The position numbers were made by a program, and so were the translations under genes. A stretch of DNA of 64,000 nucleotides from AC-37 sp036389295 (GTDB taxonomy: Bacteria > Actinomycetota > Thermoleophilia > Solirubrobacterales > Thermoleophilaceae), in assembly GCA_036389295.1 (NCBI GenBank), contig DASVQB010000019.1, positions 14,012-78,011 of the forward strand, written 5' to 3'. This document shows positions 8,008 through 16,321 of this stretch, one piece after another; positions within the stretch are counted from its first letter, which is position 1, and each line of letters starts with the position of its first letter. Under the pieces are notes generated by a model that was not told where the DNA came from, did not search any database, and was given only the letters and a program-made list of their open reading frames with translations.

Positions 8008-9528
8008 ATGGAAGCGAGCGCATCGCCCACCGGGGCGAAGGCTCGTGCATCGCGGCAGACCCCGCCCCGGACGCGCAGGCCGGTACCGGCCCGCCTGCTC
8101 CGCGTGGCCGGAGACGACCGGCTCGTCGAGCAGGTGCGGGCCGGCTCGCAGCAGGCGTTCGAGGTCGTCTACGACCGCCACCACCGCGGCATCCTCTCGT
8201 TCGCGCGTCACATGCTCGGCTCGCAGCACGACGCCGAGGACGCCGTCCAGCACACGTTCATGGCGGCCTACAGCGCGCTGCTCGAGTCCGAGGGCGAGGT
8301 GCAGCTGCGCCCGTGGCTGTACGCGATCGCGCGGAACCGCTGCCTGTCCGTCATCCGAGCGCGCCGCGAGCTGCCGGCCGAGCGGATCGAGGAGACGGCC
8401 ACCGAGGGGCTGGCGGAGCAGGTGCAGCAGCGCGACGAGCTGCGCGACATGCTCCGCGACCTCGGCCGGCTGCCGGAGGAGCAGCGCGCCGCGCTCGTGC
8501 TCTCCGAGCTCGGCGCCCTCGGCCACGAGGAGATCGCCCAAGTCGTCGGCTGCCCGACCCAGAGGGTGAAGGCGCTCGTGTTCCAGGCCAGGTCGTCACT
8601 CCAGCAGAGCCGCGAGGCGCGGGAGACCTCGTGCCGCGAGATCCGCGAGCTGCTCTCGACGCTGCGCGGCGGCGCGCTGCGGCGCACCCGGCTGCGGCGC
8701 CACCTGCGCGAGTGCGCCGGCTGCCGCGAGTTCGAGGCCGAGGTCAAGCGCCAGCGGCAGGCGATGGCCGTGCTGCTGCCGGTCGTTCCGTCGCTCGGGT
8801 TGCGCGACTCCGCGCTGGCCGCCGCGTTCGGCGCCCACGCCGGGGCCGCCGGGGTGGGCGCCGGGGTCGCCGGGATGAGCGGAGGCGCCGCGGGTGTGGG
8901 CGGCGGAGCCGCCGCGGCGGGGACGGCCGGCGCGGGCGGCGTGGCCGGCGGCCTCGCGGCCGGCGGCACCACCGCGCTCGTGGCGAAGGTGCTCGTCGTC
9001 GGGGTCGTGGCGGTCGGCGGGGCCGCGGGCGTCAAGACGGTGGCGGACGACGGCGGCGGATCCTCGCGCGGGACGGAGTCGAGCTCGTCCGCCCCGGTGC
9101 CCTCGGGTCAGCCGGGCATGCCCATTGCGGAGCCGGGCGACGTCGACGAGGCCGGCCGCGCGGACGAGCCTGCCGGCGCGGCGAGGGCCGAGAAGGCGCG
9201 CAAGCGGCGGGCGGCGGCCCGGAAGCGGGCGCGGGCGCGTCGCGAGGCCGCCGGCGAGCGCGGTCGCGCGAACGCCGTCACGCGCGGCGAGGGCAAGAAG
9301 CGCGGGCTGCTCGGGACGCAGCCCGGCCAGGCGGGCGACGCGAACGGGACGGGGTCCGACGCGAAGTCGCCGCCTCGGGGTCGGGCGAACGGCAGGTCGG
9401 GCGAGGAGAAGGTGAAGAAGGACCGACCCGAGCGCGAGTCGGAGCCGCCGCCGCCCGAGAGGACCGAGAGGCCGCCGAAGCCCGACCGCAACCCGCTGGC
9501 GCCGCTCGTCCCGCCGGGCCGGTCCTAG
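8008..9528 (+). CDS. ECF-type sigma factor fused to an anti-sigma-like membrane module
   Basis: Residues about 35-115 are sigma region 2 (QQAFEVVYDRHHRGILSFARHM, then DAEDAVQHTFMAAY). Residues about 145-200 are region 4 (LPEEQRAALVLSELG...EEIAQVVGC). A zinc-binding anti-sigma-like motif HLRECAGC (H-x3-C-x2-C) follows at about 232, then a long Gly/Ala stretch with one hydrophobic helix (ALVAKVLVVGVVAVGGAAG). The last 150 residues are a very charged Arg/Lys/Glu tail. One chain thus seems to hold both the sigma factor and its own restraint at the membrane. The start is uncertain: a TTG at 7972 is in frame, ATG 8008 is preferred. Confidence 0.8.
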   Translation: MEASASPTGAKARASRQTPPRTRRPVPARLLRVAGDDRLVEQVRAGSQQAFEVVYDRHHRGILSFARHMLGSQHDAEDAVQHTFMAAYSALLESEGEVQLRPWLYAIARNRCLSVIRARRELPAERIEETATEGLAEQVQQRDELRDMLRDLGRLPEEQRAALVLSELGALGHEEIAQVVGCPTQRVKALVFQARSSLQQSREARETSCREIRELLSTLRGGALRRTRLRRHLRECAGCREFEAEVKRQRQAMAVLLPVVPSLGLRDSALAAAFGAHAGAAGVGAGVAGMSGGAAGVGGGAAAAGTAGAGGVAGGLAAGGTTALVAKVLVVGVVAVGGAAGVKTVADDGGGSSRGTESSSSAPVPSGQPGMPIAEPGDVDEAGRADEPAGAARAEKARKRRAAARKRARARREAAGERGRANAVTRGEGKKRGLLGTQPGQAGDANGTGSDAKSPPRGRANGRSGEEKVKKDRPERESEPPPPERTERPPKPDRNPLAPLVPPGRS

Positions 9529-9543
9529 GCGGCTAGCGCCGCC
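9528..9543. terminator. Hairpin after the sigma-factor gene
   Basis: GGCGGC and GCCGCC form a perfect 6-bp stem around TAGC. It begins at the last base of the stop codon. No T-run follows. Confidence 0.35.
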
Positions 9544-9588
9544 GCGCCGGCCCCGCTCGAGTCGGGCCCGCCGCTGCGGCCGCGTCCG

Positions 9589-9852
9589 TCAGGCCGCGCC
9601 GTCCAGGTCCTCCGTCTCCGCCGTGCCCGCGTCGTCGTCGTCCGCGTCGGTCGGAGCCTCCTCGGGGTCGTCGGCCTGGATGTGCTCGATGCCCGACGCC
9701 TCGCGACTCACCGCGCCCGGCGCCTCGCCGTCGCCCTTCCTCGCCTCCCAGTCGGACCGGGCCTGGTCGATGTCCTCCTCGAGCCGCTTCGACTCGTGCT
9801 CGAGCCGGTCGGCGTCGCGCTCCAGGGCGTCGGCGCGCTCGGTGTGCTCCAT
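9589..9852 (-). CDS. Small acidic coiled-coil protein
   Basis: The 87-residue protein is a heptad-like helix for its first 45 residues (ADALERDADRLEHESKRLEE), then an acidic disordered tail with DADDDDAG. There is no signal peptide and no known domain. A GGGAGG sequence lies upstream of the ATG. It is the last of three same-strand genes (10757 to 9589), probably one transcript. Confidence 0.6.
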   Translation of the reverse strand: MEHTERADALERDADRLEHESKRLEEDIDQARSDWEARKGDGEAPGAVSREASGIEHIQADDPEEAPTDADDDDAGTAETEDLDGAA

Positions 9853-9878
9853 GTCCCTCGGCCTCCCGTCGTCTCGGT

Positions 9879-10079
9879 TCAGTCGTCCCCGCGCTGCGCC
9901 GCGTCGCGCTCCGAGTCGGCCCGCTCGTTCAGCTTCTCCTTGAGGTAGCCGGCCTTGTCGGCGCGCCGCGCGTGCTGCTCCGTGTCGTCCTCTGTCGGGG
10001 CCGACTCGGCGGCCTCGCGCTCGGTCAGCTCGCGGCGCAGCTGCTCGACCCGGAGCTCCTGCGTTGTCGGGTCCTCCAT
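9879..10079 (-). CDS. Small charged helical protein
   Basis: This 66-residue protein is highly charged, mostly helical by composition (TQELRVEQLRRELTEREAAE), with no hydrophobic core, so it is probably disordered or partner-bound. It lies between the LmeA-like gene and another charged coiled-coil gene. The function is unknown. Confidence 0.6.
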   Translation of the reverse strand: MEDPTTQELRVEQLRRELTEREAAESAPTEDDTEQHARRADKAGYLKEKLNERADSERDAAQRGDD

Positions 10080-10127
10080 GTCGGTTCGGTGGTACCCGGG
10101 CGCGCGAGGGTCAGTCGGGGGCGCCCG

Positions 10128-10757
10128 TCAGAGCCGGCCTGCGATGGCGGCCGCGAGGGCCGACGCGAGCGGGCCCGCCGGCAGGCCGGCGACCGTCCCG
10201 TCGACGTCGGTCAGGTGCGGCTCGCCCTTCTCGCTGACTATCGCGGCGTCGACCTCGACCGGGATCGGCTCGGACGAGAACGGCAGGGTCGCGGCGGCGA
10301 TGCGTGCGAGGAGGCCCACGACCGGGCCGCCGACCTGGCGGCCCGCGTAGTTCGAGAGCGCGCTGGCGGTGACCGAGGCGCTGACCGCGAGGGCGTACGG
10401 CTCGTCGCGCTCGCCGCGGGTGAGCGAGAAGCGGTTGATGCGGAGCGGGCCGGCCTTCAGGCGGTCGAGCCGGACGTCCGCCTCCTCGAACCGGTCGAGG
10501 TCGTCGAAGACGCGGCCGCGCTCGCCCTCCAGCGGAACGTCGATGCCGCCGCCGCGGACCTCGATCCGCTTCCCGCGATCGAACAGGAGCCGCGCGACGG
10601 GGAGCGCCTCGATCGAGACGCTCACGTCGCCCCCGTTCTCGGTCAGCCGGTTCTCCGCGCGGTGCTCGAGGTAGGCGGACACGAGGAGCTGGCACGCGAC
10701 GAGCACGAGCAGTACCCCGGCCAGTCCGGCGGCGACGTAGACCAAACCGCGACGCAT
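10128..10757 (-). CDS. LmeA-like (DUF2993) envelope lipid-binding protein
   Basis: This 209-residue protein starts with an uncleaved or cleaved signal/anchor (LVYVAAGLAGVLLVLVACQLL), then a beta-rich domain with VSVSIEALPVARLLFDRG, DVRLDRLKAGPLRINRF and PFSSEPIPVEVDAAIV. This fits DUF2993, represented by mycobacterial LmeA, a periplasmic phospholipid-binding protein of lipoglycan assembly. A Cys at the end of the hydrophobic stretch lacks a good lipobox. Two small charged genes follow on the same strand. Confidence 0.7.
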   Translation of the reverse strand: MRRGLVYVAAGLAGVLLVLVACQLLVSAYLEHRAENRLTENGGDVSVSIEALPVARLLFDRGKRIEVRGGGIDVPLEGERGRVFDDLDRFEEADVRLDRLKAGPLRINRFSLTRGERDEPYALAVSASVTASALSNYAGRQVGGPVVGLLARIAAATLPFSSEPIPVEVDAAIVSEKGEPHLTDVDGTVAGLPAGPLASALAAAIAGRL

Positions 10758-10854
10758 GGAAGCGGAAGTGTGGCCGAGCCGCGCCGCGGCCCGCGCCGGC
10801 GGCGCTCGCGGGCGGCCTGACCGATGCGGTCCCGGCGCCTAGAATCGGTGCCCC

Positions 10855-10943
10855 GGAGAGGTGGCCGAGTGGCTGAAGGCACTCGCCTGCTAAGCGAGTA
10901 AGGGGTGCAAGCTCCTTCGCGGGTTCGAATCCCGCCCTCTCCG
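10855..10943 (+). tRNA. tRNA-Ser(GCT)
   Basis: A class II tRNA of 89 nt. The acceptor stem GGAGAGG pairs with CCTCTCC and the discriminator is G10943. The anticodon stem CTCGC/GCGAG (10882-10886) encloses the loop CTGCTAA with anticodon GCT at 10889-10891. A long variable arm and GGTTCGAAT complete the T arm. CCA is not encoded. It reads AGY serine codons. The lower-G+C patch begins 2 bp past its 3' end. Confidence 0.97.
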
Positions 10944-10945
10944 CT

Positions 10946-11959
10946 TCAGGTGGACTGCTGCACCGGCGGCGCATCCGCCTTGGCTGCTGCCGCGAGGTCT
11001 GCCAGCGCCTGCTCAGCGGGACGGTCACCGCGCCGGACCGCCTCCTGCAATGCCCTACCCGCCCCATCGAGGTCGCCGATCGCTTGGCGCAGTTCGCCAA
11101 GCTTCCTAAGCGCGTAGGGGATCCCCCGGTCGGCGGCCTTCAGGTATTCCGACTGAGCTTCGTCGACGCGACCGGTCACCCGGAGGATGTCGCCCAAGAA
11201 TACGCGCGCCTCGGTGAGCCCCGCCTCCGCGGCCTGGCGACACACACGTTCTGCGACGCCCGTACGCCCCTCGTTGATGCGGTCGAGCATGAACTCGTGG
11301 AGCACCTTCGGATTCGATCGCGCATAGTGCGCAAGCGAGGCCTCCATCTGCGCCTCGATCCGAGAGGCCACCCCCCGCGGCGAGTCTGGGAAGCTTTCGA
11401 GTGCGTGCGGGTAGTACCCGTAGGCCAGCATCGTCTTCGCGGTTCGGAAGGCCTCCTCCTCGGGATCAAGGCCGAGTTGCTTGATCTCGCGGATTCTCGC
11501 TCTGACCGCACCTCCGCTCGCTGCCCAATCGAACAGGGCGAAGTGAATGGCCCCCGGAAGCTTCCTCGCGGGCCGCCAGAGATGGTCTCTGACCGGTCGT
11601 CCGATCGTGCGGCCGAGCCTTAGCGCGAACCGTCCGACTACGCGGCTCAGTCTCAACGCGAGCCGTCCGGACGCAGCTGCCACGCGCAGCACGAAAGCGG
11701 CCGTAGCCCAGACGACGTCGGCTATCAACTCGGCCAGGGCTATGACTGGCCTTCCTATGGCTAGCACCATGCGCGTACTCCACGGAATTCCGATCAGTCG
11801 CGCCTGCATGGATAGCGCAGATCCTTCGCGCGACGCGCGCCGGACGCGGCCACTCTCGAGGGCATCGTGTGTAAAGACGCCAGGCCGGACGTCCGCCAGG
11901 GCGGGAGCGTCGACGACACCGATCAGCAACGCATCCACGACGCGGTCGCCGGCATCCAT
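10946..11959 (-). CDS. Membrane protein with Sel1/TPR-like repeats, probable 3' part of a split gene
   Basis: From ATG 11959 this gives 337 residues; ATG 11809 (starting MQARLIGIP) is a second choice. The middle has hydrophobic helices (LAELIADVVWATAAFVLRVAAAS). The end has Sel1/TPR-like helices (AEAGLTEARVFLGDILRVTGRVDEA, DRGIPYALRKLGELRQA). The frame stays open upstream to 12190 without ATG, GTG or TTG, and that stretch encodes sensible membrane sequence (AAWILGLVLIELLPDVAAVA) directly after the stop of the next gene. This gene is thus probably the second half of a frameshifted gene. The base composition is clearly lower in G+C than around it. Confidence 0.6.
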   Translation of the reverse strand: MDAGDRVVDALLIGVVDAPALADVRPGVFTHDALESGRVRRASREGSALSMQARLIGIPWSTRMVLAIGRPVIALAELIADVVWATAAFVLRVAAASGRLALRLSRVVGRFALRLGRTIGRPVRDHLWRPARKLPGAIHFALFDWAASGGAVRARIREIKQLGLDPEEEAFRTAKTMLAYGYYPHALESFPDSPRGVASRIEAQMEASLAHYARSNPKVLHEFMLDRINEGRTGVAERVCRQAAEAGLTEARVFLGDILRVTGRVDEAQSEYLKAADRGIPYALRKLGELRQAIGDLDGAGRALQEAVRRGDRPAEQALADLAAAAKADAPPVQQST

Positions 11960-12101
11960 CTTCTTGCCCGCGCCCTGCCTTATAAGAACTGCGAATGCGA
12001 GCCCTGCGATGGCGACCGCCGCGACATCCGGCAGGAGCTCAATCAGGACTAGCCCCAGGATCCAAGCCGCGGGGGCTGCGATCGCTACACGGAACTCCGC
12101 C

Positions 12102-12692
12102 TCAGGCCCGCAGGCGATCGTAGACGTCGAAGAGCCGTTGCGCTCCCAGGGTGCTGTCCCCTTGAGCCTCCGCGACGCTTTCCGTGCGACTCAGGAGGCG
12201 CGTCGCGGCGAGGTCGAGTTCGTCCTTGATCGCAGCAAGGAGGTCGGCCGTCATTGCGCTACGTGGACTCAAGGAAGAAGGATCCATGTCCACCGATCGC
12301 TGCGGACGGTCTCTCTGCAAGCGGTGGATGGAGAACGACTTGCAGTGAGCCAGGATCTCTATTTCGTCGTCCGGCAGTTGATCTAGCCGATCCGAGATGA
12401 GCCGCAGGATGGATCGCTCTCCGGTCACGCTGAGTCGCGGGAGCCACTTGTACGGAATGGCCCACGTGAATTCCAGTGCCGCCCCGACGAGATAGGCGGT
12501 GAGCGTGAGGCTCGCGCCTACGCCGAGGGGCTGGAGGGCGTCACCGAGGCTGTCGATCGAATTGAACAGCTCGGGATATCGCACCCGCGTGATGTCGTCG
12601 GCAAGCATGAGCCACGCGAGCACGATCCAGAGAACCCCGCCAGTGAACGGGACTCGGACGTCACGGATGCCGGGAAGGACCTGGGCGAGCAT
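12102..12692 (-). CDS. Two-helix membrane protein, probable 5' part of a split gene
   Basis: The 196-residue protein has two hydrophobic helices (GGVLWIVLAWLMLADDI and ASLTLTAYLVGAALEFTWAI), then a soluble helical stretch ending FDVYDRLRA and TGA at 12102. If the T of that TGA (12104) is skipped, the reading continues as AEAEFRVAIAAPAAWILG into the downstream gene, giving a single protein of about 580 residues. This could be a real frameshift, a sequencing error, or a programmed shift. No domain is recognised. Confidence 0.55.
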   Translation of the reverse strand: MLAQVLPGIRDVRVPFTGGVLWIVLAWLMLADDITRVRYPELFNSIDSLGDALQPLGVGASLTLTAYLVGAALEFTWAIPYKWLPRLSVTGERSILRLISDRLDQLPDDEIEILAHCKSFSIHRLQRDRPQRSVDMDPSSLSPRSAMTADLLAAIKDELDLAATRLLSRTESVAEAQGDSTLGAQRLFDVYDRLRA

Positions 12693-13000
12693 CTACATCT
12701 CACCAGGTTGAATCGCGCCGCTGCGCGCTGCGCGCTGCGCGCTGCGCGCTGCGCCGGCGACGTATTCCCGGCCGTCCGCGTTGGCATTCCCATTTGACCT
12801 TCACGTGCGCCAGCCTCCTTTTCGAGCGCATCGCTTCAGGGGATCCGGAGCACGAGTCGTTCGCACACCGTACGCGCGCTGGACCCTCCACCTTTCACGC
12901 TCCGCCGCTAGCTCCCCTCGGTCCGAATATTGGCGTTTAAGCGCTCAGGCTAACTTGTCCGCTTGGCCGCGAGTTCTGAAGTATTAACGCGCGACGGTGC
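12693..13000. other. Intergenic stretch, no gene recognised
   Basis: Roughly 300 bp of lower-G+C DNA upstream of the split membrane gene. It holds the heptamer tandem repeat at 12721-12755 and short spurious open frames that look like no known protein. No tRNA or mobile-element end is seen. Confidence 0.5.
12721..12755. repeat. Tandem repeat, 5 copies of CTGCGCG
   Basis: Five head-to-tail copies of the heptamer CTGCGCG, the last with a one-base change (CTGCGCC). A partly matching unit precedes it. The repeat is too short for CRISPR and looks like a slippage-prone microsatellite just upstream of the membrane gene starting at 12692. Confidence 0.9.
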
Positions 13001-13147
13001 CTAGGACGAGATATGGCCCAAGCCGTCGGCAGCCGCACGACTTATGGCGTGCCGATTGTTCGGCTCCAGCAGCGCGAGGAGCAGCCGATCGATTGGTTCG
13101 CACGTCGTCCCGCCCTCTCCGCTGAAGCGAGCGAGCTCCCGATCCAT
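13001..13147 (-). CDS. Possible small protein of 48 residues
   Basis: An ATG-initiated frame encodes 48 residues with one amphipathic segment (PIDRLLLALLEPNNRHAISR). There is no strong ribosome site. It could be a remnant of a larger gene in this composition-shifted patch. This is weak support only. Confidence 0.2.
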   Translation of the reverse strand: MDRELARFSGEGGTTCEPIDRLLLALLEPNNRHAISRAAADGLGHISS

Positions 13148-13191
13148 GCCGCCGTCTGCTCGCGAGCAGCGGACTGGGCGCCGCCGGGCTG

Positions 13192-13701
13192 CTAGCGAGG
13201 GACCAGCTGGACGATCGGGATGACCCGCCCAGCCCTCCCAGCCTGCTCACGGAAGGCCGCGTACCGGGGGTAGACCCGGTCGGCCAGGTCCCAGAGCCGG
13301 TCTCGCTCGGCCTCGTCCTCGACGACCTCGGCGCGGAACGGCATGCCGCCGTAGAGGACGTCGGGATGCTTGCGGAGGTTGTGGTACCAGGCTGGATTCC
13401 TGGGCCAGCCCCGAAGCGACGGGACGATCGTCACCCGATCGCCGTCGTGGAAGTAGAGCGTGGCATTTCGACGCGGCTGTCCCGTCCGCGCGCCTCGCGT
13501 CTCCAACAGGGCCGCGCGCAGCGGCCACGCGGTGCTGAACCGACCCCTCGTGAGCTTCAGCAGAGTCGGGTCGACCCTCCACGAGACGTTGACCGAGAGC
13601 CAAGCGCCTGCCCTGGTGGTGGAGAACCGGGCCAGCGCGAGATACAGGCGACCTCGCCGCTCATGCGGATCCACGTGACGCAGGTAGGGAGTGTGGCCCA
13701 T
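13192..13701 (-). CDS. Deazaflavin (F420)-dependent nitroreductase family protein
   Basis: The 169-residue protein has the Ddn-family core: LLETRGARTGQPRRNATLYF, then DRVTIVPSLRGWPRNPAWYHNL and HPDV. Ddn-like proteins form a split beta-barrel that binds F420 or, in some branches, heme or fatty acid. In mycobacteria Ddn reduces quinones and activates nitroimidazoles. The length is typical. An F420 role is inferred from the family alone, since no F420 biosynthesis gene is in this window. Confidence 0.85.
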   Translation of the reverse strand: MGHTPYLRHVDPHERRGRLYLALARFSTTRAGAWLSVNVSWRVDPTLLKLTRGRFSTAWPLRAALLETRGARTGQPRRNATLYFHDGDRVTIVPSLRGWPRNPAWYHNLRKHPDVLYGGMPFRAEVVEDEAERDRLWDLADRVYPRYAAFREQAGRAGRVIPIVQLVPR

Positions 13702-13796
13702 GTCCAGTCAGCCGTCCTGCCGTTCGGCACGGCATGGGGCGATCCTATGACCGCAGCCGGTGGTGCGGCCGTTCTATCCGCCCGCGGATCTCAGGC

Positions 13797-14723
13797 CTAT
13801 GGATGGAGCAGCGTCGCGGATCCGCGCAGCACGGAGTGGTCCGAGTAGGACGAGGGGATCGCGTCGCCGTAGACGACCTCGAACGCCCGGGCGCTCACGA
13901 AGATGTAGTCGGCCTTCGCCCCATCATCGGTGGTCACCTCGCCGCAGCGGCAGCGCGTGTAGCCGATGTTCTGGTGCTGGTCGATCTCCTCGAACCGCCC
14001 CACAGCGCCGTTGCCAAACACCGGGTGGTAGATGGGATTCATTCGCGAGTCGCCCGGCTGGGCGTTGAAATCGCCCATCAGCACCACGGGGGTCCCGGCG
14101 TCGACCCACCGGTTGACGATGTTCGCCACCCTCTGGATCTGCGCAGCGGTCTCCTCGCGGGGGGTGGGCGCGATGTGTGCCGTGCAGTAGTAGGTGTCGT
14201 AGTGAAGGGCGACGAGCATGCACCACAGCTTGCGCTGCTCCTTCTCGTTTTCGTCCGTCGACAGGTCGTACGAGGTGAGTAAGGACGCCTTGAGGATCGT
14301 CTGCTTGCTGAACAGGGCGTTGCCGAAGCGCCGGGCGCGGTCATATTCGTTGCATTGGACCGGCGAGTCCCACGCGGGGTCCTCCAGGTACCTCGTCGAA
14401 TTGAAGCGGGAGTTCATGTTCCATACGCCGGCGGCGTTGAGGTTCCATAACGTGGTGGCCCACTGGGACTGGCACGCCTCGTTGAGGCTGACCGCGTCGG
14501 GCTCGTAGTGCTCGATCGAGCTCTTGATCGCGTCGGAAACAGGCTGCTCGTTGCCCGCGTTGCAGGGACTGACTTTTCTCGCCCCGCACATGTTGAAGTG
14601 CCAGAAGTCCAACGACGTGTTGGCTGAGGCCGTCGCTGCGGTGTAGAGGAGGAAAGCGCCGACGACGGCGCAGAACGCGATGGCCCGGCAGAGAAGGCGA
14701 GCCGGACGAGCGGTGGCGATCAT
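13797..14723 (-). CDS. Secreted endonuclease/exonuclease/phosphatase (EEP) family protein
   Basis: The signal peptide spans about residues 1-34 (LLCRAIAFCAVVGAFLLYTAATASA). The mature enzyme has the EEP catalytic marks in order: FNMCG near the start, SLNEAC (the metal-binding Glu), VVLMGDFNAQPGD and YSDHSVL (the catalytic His near the C terminus). EEP enzymes are Mg2+-dependent nucleases or phosphodiesterases, including sphingomyelinases and DNases. It has eight or so Cys residues, fitting a secreted, disulfide-bonded protein. AAAGGAGAGG lies just upstream of the ATG. Its G+C is lower than the neighbours. Confidence 0.85.
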   Translation of the reverse strand: MIATARPARLLCRAIAFCAVVGAFLLYTAATASANTSLDFWHFNMCGARKVSPCNAGNEQPVSDAIKSSIEHYEPDAVSLNEACQSQWATTLWNLNAAGVWNMNSRFNSTRYLEDPAWDSPVQCNEYDRARRFGNALFSKQTILKASLLTSYDLSTDENEKEQRKLWCMLVALHYDTYYCTAHIAPTPREETAAQIQRVANIVNRWVDAGTPVVLMGDFNAQPGDSRMNPIYHPVFGNGAVGRFEEIDQHQNIGYTRCRCGEVTTDDGAKADYIFVSARAFEVVYGDAIPSSYSDHSVLRGSATLLHP

Positions 14724-14849
14724 GGGCCTCTCCTTTAGTCGATGCCCAGTACTAAAGATCTACCGATCGCGATTCGTCTCAAACCGCAATCGAGACGGTT
14801 CGACTCGCCCCTTCTCTCCGCTGTAGATCGAAGACGCGCGCGCTCGGGG

Positions 14850-16244
14850 TCAGCGCGCCGCGCGCAGCACGCGCTCGCAGCTTCGCGTCTCGTCTTGGAG
14901 ATCGACGACCGCCCTGTCCACGCCGCGGCCGCATCTGACGACCTCGGACGTGCCGTCGCGCGCGTCGATGCGATCCGGTCCGTCCCCGCCGAGCAGCGAG
15001 TCGTTCCCGGGGCCGCCGACGACGACGTCCGCCGCCGGGCCGCCGTCCAGGCGATCGTCGCCCTCGCCGCCGCGCACGGAGTCGGAGGAGCGGCCGCCCT
15101 CCAGCACGTCTCCGCCGGGACCGCCGGCGAGCGAGTCGCGCCCGAGCGAGCCGTTCAGCCGGTCGTCGCCCGCGCCGCCCGCGACACGGTCCGCGCCGGT
15201 TCCGCCGTACAGGCAGTCGTCGCCCGCGCCGCCGCGCAGGTAGTCGTCGCCCGCCAGTCCGCGGATGAGGTCGCCGGCCGTCGATCCGACCAGCCGGTCG
15301 CCCGCCTCGGTGCCGACCTGGCGGCTCTCGCACGCCGCGCCCGGATCGCGCCCCGGCAAGGGCTGCCAGTCCGGGTCCGCGCCCAGGGGAACGCTGCCTA
15401 CGCCGGTGAGGAGGCGGAGGTCCGTTCCGTTGGCGTTCATGACGTACAGGCGCTTCTCCCCGTCGTCGTACCCGGCGAAGGCGATCTTCCGGCCGTCCGG
15501 CGAGAAGACCGGGTCGCTGGCGCTCGAGTCGCTTCCCGGCAGCGCTCGCTCGCCGGTTCCGTCAGCGTTCATGACGTGGATGTCGTCGCCCCTCGCGCCA
15601 GTCGAGCTGAACACGATCTTGGATCCGTCCGGCGAGAACGACGGCTGCCGCGCCCACTCGGCTGTCGCGAGTGCCCGCTCGCCGCTTCCGTCGACGTTCA
15701 CGACGCCGATGCTGCCGCCGGGGCGCCGCGTCTCGAAGACGATCGTCCGCCCGTCGGGCGAGAAGCTCGGATCCCAATCCTCCACGGTCGTGAGCCGGCG
15801 CAGGTTCGATCCGTCCACGTCCATCGTGTAGATGTTGCGAAGGCTCTTCCCGGGGTCGCCGACGCGGACGAAGGCGATCGTGCGCCCGTCGGGCGAGATG
15901 GCCGGGTCCATCGAGGTCCCGCCGTGCGTGAGCTGCCTCTCGCCCGTCCCGTCCGCTCGGACCATGTGCAGGGTGGGACCTTCGGCCCACCGTCGCTCGA
16001 AGACGAGCGACTCGCCGTCGGCCGACCAGGACGGCGCCTGGTCCTCGCCCTTCCCACCGGTCATCGCGAACGGGTCGCCGCCGCCGGGAGCGATCTTGAA
16101 CACGCTCGTCAGGTACGGGCCCCGCTGGTCCTCCATCACGAACGCGATGTCGCCGTTCGCGCCCGGATAGGTCGCGGCGGCGGGCCCCGCGAGCAGCAGG
16201 ACCGTCAGCGTCGCCAGGGGCCAGGCTTTGCGAAACTTGCTCAC
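14850..16244 (-). CDS. Secreted PD40 (TolB-like) beta-propeller with RTX calcium-binding repeats
   Basis: The GTG at 16244 is chosen since GAGGAG lies just upstream and a signal peptide follows (WPLATLTVLLLAGPAAA). Residues about 30-290 hold six or so PD40/WD40-like units with SPDGRTIAF and VMNADGTGER. Residues about 300-440 are glycine/aspartate-rich RTX nonapeptides (GGAGDDCLYGG, GGEGDDRLDGG) that bind Ca2+ in a beta-roll, ending in a C-terminal cap with RCGRGVDRAVVD. It would fold outside the cell. It lies directly downstream of a similar gene on the same strand, so the two may be co-transcribed. Confidence 0.85.
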   Translation of the reverse strand: MSKFRKAWPLATLTVLLLAGPAAATYPGANGDIAFVMEDQRGPYLTSVFKIAPGGGDPFAMTGGKGEDQAPSWSADGESLVFERRWAEGPTLHMVRADGTGERQLTHGGTSMDPAISPDGRTIAFVRVGDPGKSLRNIYTMDVDGSNLRRLTTVEDWDPSFSPDGRTIVFETRRPGGSIGVVNVDGSGERALATAEWARQPSFSPDGSKIVFSSTGARGDDIHVMNADGTGERALPGSDSSASDPVFSPDGRKIAFAGYDDGEKRLYVMNANGTDLRLLTGVGSVPLGADPDWQPLPGRDPGAACESRQVGTEAGDRLVGSTAGDLIRGLAGDDYLRGGAGDDCLYGGTGADRVAGGAGDDRLNGSLGRDSLAGGPGGDVLEGGRSSDSVRGGEGDDRLDGGPAADVVVGGPGNDSLLGGDGPDRIDARDGTSEVVRCGRGVDRAVVDLQDETRSCERVLRAAR

Positions 16245-16321
16245 AGCGCTACTCCTCTTTGGGCCTGCGTCCGGAACACGGCTCGGCCGCGTGGGTTGCG
16301 GGGGCGGCCGGGCGACCGCGC

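Noticed and set aside
10855..10943. tRNA-Ser as an active integration site
   Set aside because: No copy of the tRNA 3' end and no integrase was found in the following 4 kb; only a composition shift supports it.
12721..12755. Possible CRISPR-like array
   Set aside because: Five 7-bp units with no spacers; simple tandem repeat only, and no cas gene nearby.
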